Positions 61,764 to 64,000 of a stretch of 64,000 bases of DNA are shown here, piece by piece; positions within the stretch are counted from its first letter, which is position 1, and each line of letters opens with the position of its first letter. A program made the translations under genes and the position numbers. Origin of the DNA: Sambucus nigra (Eukaryota; Streptophyta; Magnoliopsida; Dipsacales; Adoxaceae); the NCBI GenBank assembly GCA_949130495.1, contig CASBWL010000042.1:868001-932000 (forward strand), given 5' to 3'. The notes beneath the pieces are model-generated. The model was given only the letters and a program-made list of their open reading frames with translations. It was not told where the DNA came from and did not search any database.

Positions 61764-63000
61764 CATGATAGAATTATTTGAAATGATGAAAAAGTAGGCT
61801 ATGGTGAGATATGCTTATTGATGTATGATAAATATGGGGATGGAAAGTGGTATGATATTGATACTAGTTCAATTTTTATACATCTATTAGGTCGATTAGT
61901 CGAAGAAATACAAATAATTTAATGTTTGGGTTGATGTTGCACCTAATCTCATTGATGTTATTCCTAGTCAAGAGGAATTAAACAAATCTATGTTCCTTAA
62001 GGAAAATGTTGCGAGGAAACAAATAGTGATTTGATGGAGAAAGGAGGGAGACAAAAAGGTGGGATCCTCTAGTGAAAGAGAGCTATTATATGATTCACTT
62101 GATGATCTTTTAGATTTTAACCTTTTGAGATGTAATGATATTTTTTGAGTTTGGGGTGGGGGGAAATAAACAAAAAGGATGTTGAAAAGATAGTGACAAT
62201 AGTGACTCTAAGAGTGAGTATGTATGTTTAAGTGATAGTGAATTAAAAAAGGAAGATTATCAATTGTTTGATAAAAATGTAGACACGGATGTACAATTTG
62301 GTTTGAAGGGGGATTGTTTTGGGATGAAAGTTATTGAAGGTGAGATTAATAAAAGTTGGAAAACATTAATGATTTGTATGTTTTCGATTCTCATAGTGAT
62401 GACATGACGAGTATTAATAGTTCTTAAGATGAGGAAGGGTTAATTCAACCACAAAATAGATATGGATTATCCAAAATTTGTATTCATCAACTATTTAAAA
62501 CTAGTGCAATATTAGTTGAAGCTATTCGGTAATACTTAATTAACAATGGAAAATAAATGAATACTGTAAAAATAGAGAATAGTTGGGTGAGGGTAGTGTG
62601 TTGCGTTTGGTGTTCATGGACTTTGTATGCAACTAAAATGGACGAATGGGGAATAAACTCTACATATTAGGACACTTAATCCAATTCACACATGCCCTAG
62701 GTCAATTTGAGTTCAAAGTTGATTGAAAGTTCCTTTTTAGAGAGAATTAGGGGTAATCCTAATATTCCATTAGCTAATTTGCAAGAAAAAATGATGCAAG
62801 AGTTTCAAGACAATGTTACTTGGACAAAACTTTACAGGGGTAAAAGGGAAACATTTAAGATGATGAAAAGTACGTTGAAGGAGAATTATGCAAATATTCG
62901 TGATTATGTGGAAGAATTGAATATGAAAAATCCATAAACAATTGTTGCCATTCAAGGAGAGGGTGAAGGGTGTGTAAGATTTCTAGAATGTATGTATGTT
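61764..63000 (+). pseudogene. MuDR-type transposase, N-terminal half, degraded
   Basis: Read in order with frame changes: an N-terminal PB1-like part (IELFEMM, then YGEICLLMYDKYGDGKWYDI near 61770-61860), an acidic Asp/Ser/Glu linker (62190-62420), and the DNA-binding part (CVWCSWTLYATKM near 62610-62640, then LNPIHTCP-like sequence). Then comes an open stretch, 62707-62937, KLIESSFLERIRGNPNIPLA with LKENYANIRDYVEELNMKNP, matching the region before the catalytic core of plant MULE transposases. Such proteins cut Mutator-like elements. Multiple stops and absence of the catalytic core show it is dead. Terminal repeats were not found. Confidence 0.72.
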
Positions 63001-64000
63001 TAGGGTATTATTTGTAGAGCATTGTAGAACCTTTATTGGAATAGATAGATGAGCATGATGGCAATGTATACGAATTTAAGGTAATGTGGATTAATATTGG
63101 AGTAATTATAAGATTACTATAGATTAAATTATGAACACTAAAGATAGGTTTAAAGCTTGGAGAATAATTTTAAGATCTTAAATTTTTTGACTCGTCATTG
63201 GTGTGATTTTTTTTAAAATTAGTATGGATAAGCTAAGGATAACATTACATTTGTAGTCTAAATTATATAAAGGCTAATAATTTTGGAAGGAATGACTTTA
63301 GTACAAAGTTGATATTAATTGGGTTGCAAGTTAATTATTAATTAAATTGTTAAAAGTATATTGGGTTTGCATGAGTCATATATAGATTTGAGGGCTCTAG
63401 CTTGGATAATATTATAGGAAATCAGGAAGCCATTAAGGAACTGCGAGCTGGCCATAAAGCAGCACCACTAACTGCAATAGCGGTAGTCAAAAGGCCCACA
63501 CCCTTGGAACACTGCGGTAGCAGAGATATAGGCCAAGAGGGCTGCTCGTATGATCACGGATGCTACAATTCTAAGTTGCGATTACGGCTGATGTTCGAGG
63601 GTCAGAGTTCTATAGTCAAAATTAGTGAGTTGTTAAAAGGCCTTTCCACTTGAACCATATCCCCTTGGCAAAGCCATCTTTCCAAAAAATAGTGTTTCTA
63701 CAGGATTTTTCTTATTTTAATCAAAAGTGTTGTCAAATTGTTTTTGGTCAAATAGACTGTGATGTCACTTGGTGATTGGCCTAACTAGTGTCAAATTTTT
63801 CCCTTACCTTATTAATACCACCCTTGCAACAAACCAAAATATAGATGAAACTATTTTCCCTCTCTCTGTTGCAAAAAATAACGCCCTTATCCACCGTCTT
63901 AGAGTTCATTTACACTTGAAATCTTTTAACCGAGAATAGTTCTACTACATGTTTAGAGAGCCTTAAAACACATATGCATTAGAATGTGCAAGATTATCAG
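63001..64000. other. No recognisable gene
   Basis: AT-rich. An 83-codon frame at 63402-63653 has higher GC than its surroundings but is unrecognised. The window ends without a boundary feature. Confidence 0.45.

Overview
The window is nuclear DNA of a flowering plant, most likely a eudicot. It is AT-rich, has GT-AG introns, CT/GA/ATT microsatellites, and nearly every class of plant transposable element. One intact gene was found, an Argonaute of the AGO4 clade (coding span 43883-51707, 22 coding exons, 896 codons plus stop, in frame throughout). The species cannot be fixed from the sequence.

Layout. 1-10605: a degenerate 30-bp minisatellite (about 6 kb in three blocks) broken by a tandem run of a minus-strand non-autonomous LTR retrotransposon (three LTRs, 3638-7385) and by a GC-rich inverted-repeat element with a 9-bp duplication (7788-8554). 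10606-21950: LINE 3' remnants (12441-13950 and 18553-19550, both minus), a small LTR element (14235-15793), a hAT-like MITE (19559-20104), a minus-strand LTR-element remnant with PBS and gag start (20300-20970), and stretches without a recognisable gene. 21951-30493: an 8.5-kb CACTA transposon with matching 14-bp ends, a TGT duplication, clustered subterminal palindromes, a captured 5' part of a succinate dehydrogenase flavoprotein gene (two exons and an intron, minus strand), a cytochrome P450 scrap, and 24 copies of a 168-bp tandem repeat with trimeric higher-order structure. It has no visible transposase, so it looks like a non-autonomous gene-capturing element. 30494-40080: a hAT element with an 8-bp duplication (32038-33066), a broken MULE/FAR1-type transposase (35165-36080, minus), a MITE and unexplained DNA.

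40083-51926: the Argonaute gene, with a probable duplicated TATA region, a likely long 5'-UTR intron carrying a hAT element with a perfect 8-bp duplication, and a non-autonomous LTR retrotransposon in coding intron 17. AGO4-clade proteins bind 24-nt siRNAs and direct DNA methylation to transposons, so this gene belongs to the pathway that would silence most of its neighbours.

51927-64000: a broken RPA1-like gene split inside a coding exon by a 1.4-kb solo LTR, two Helitron-like 3' termini on either side of that region, a LINE fragment, an unexplained diverged duplication, a degraded MuDR-type transposase (61764-63000) and unrecognised sequence. All calls were made by eye; no database search was run.
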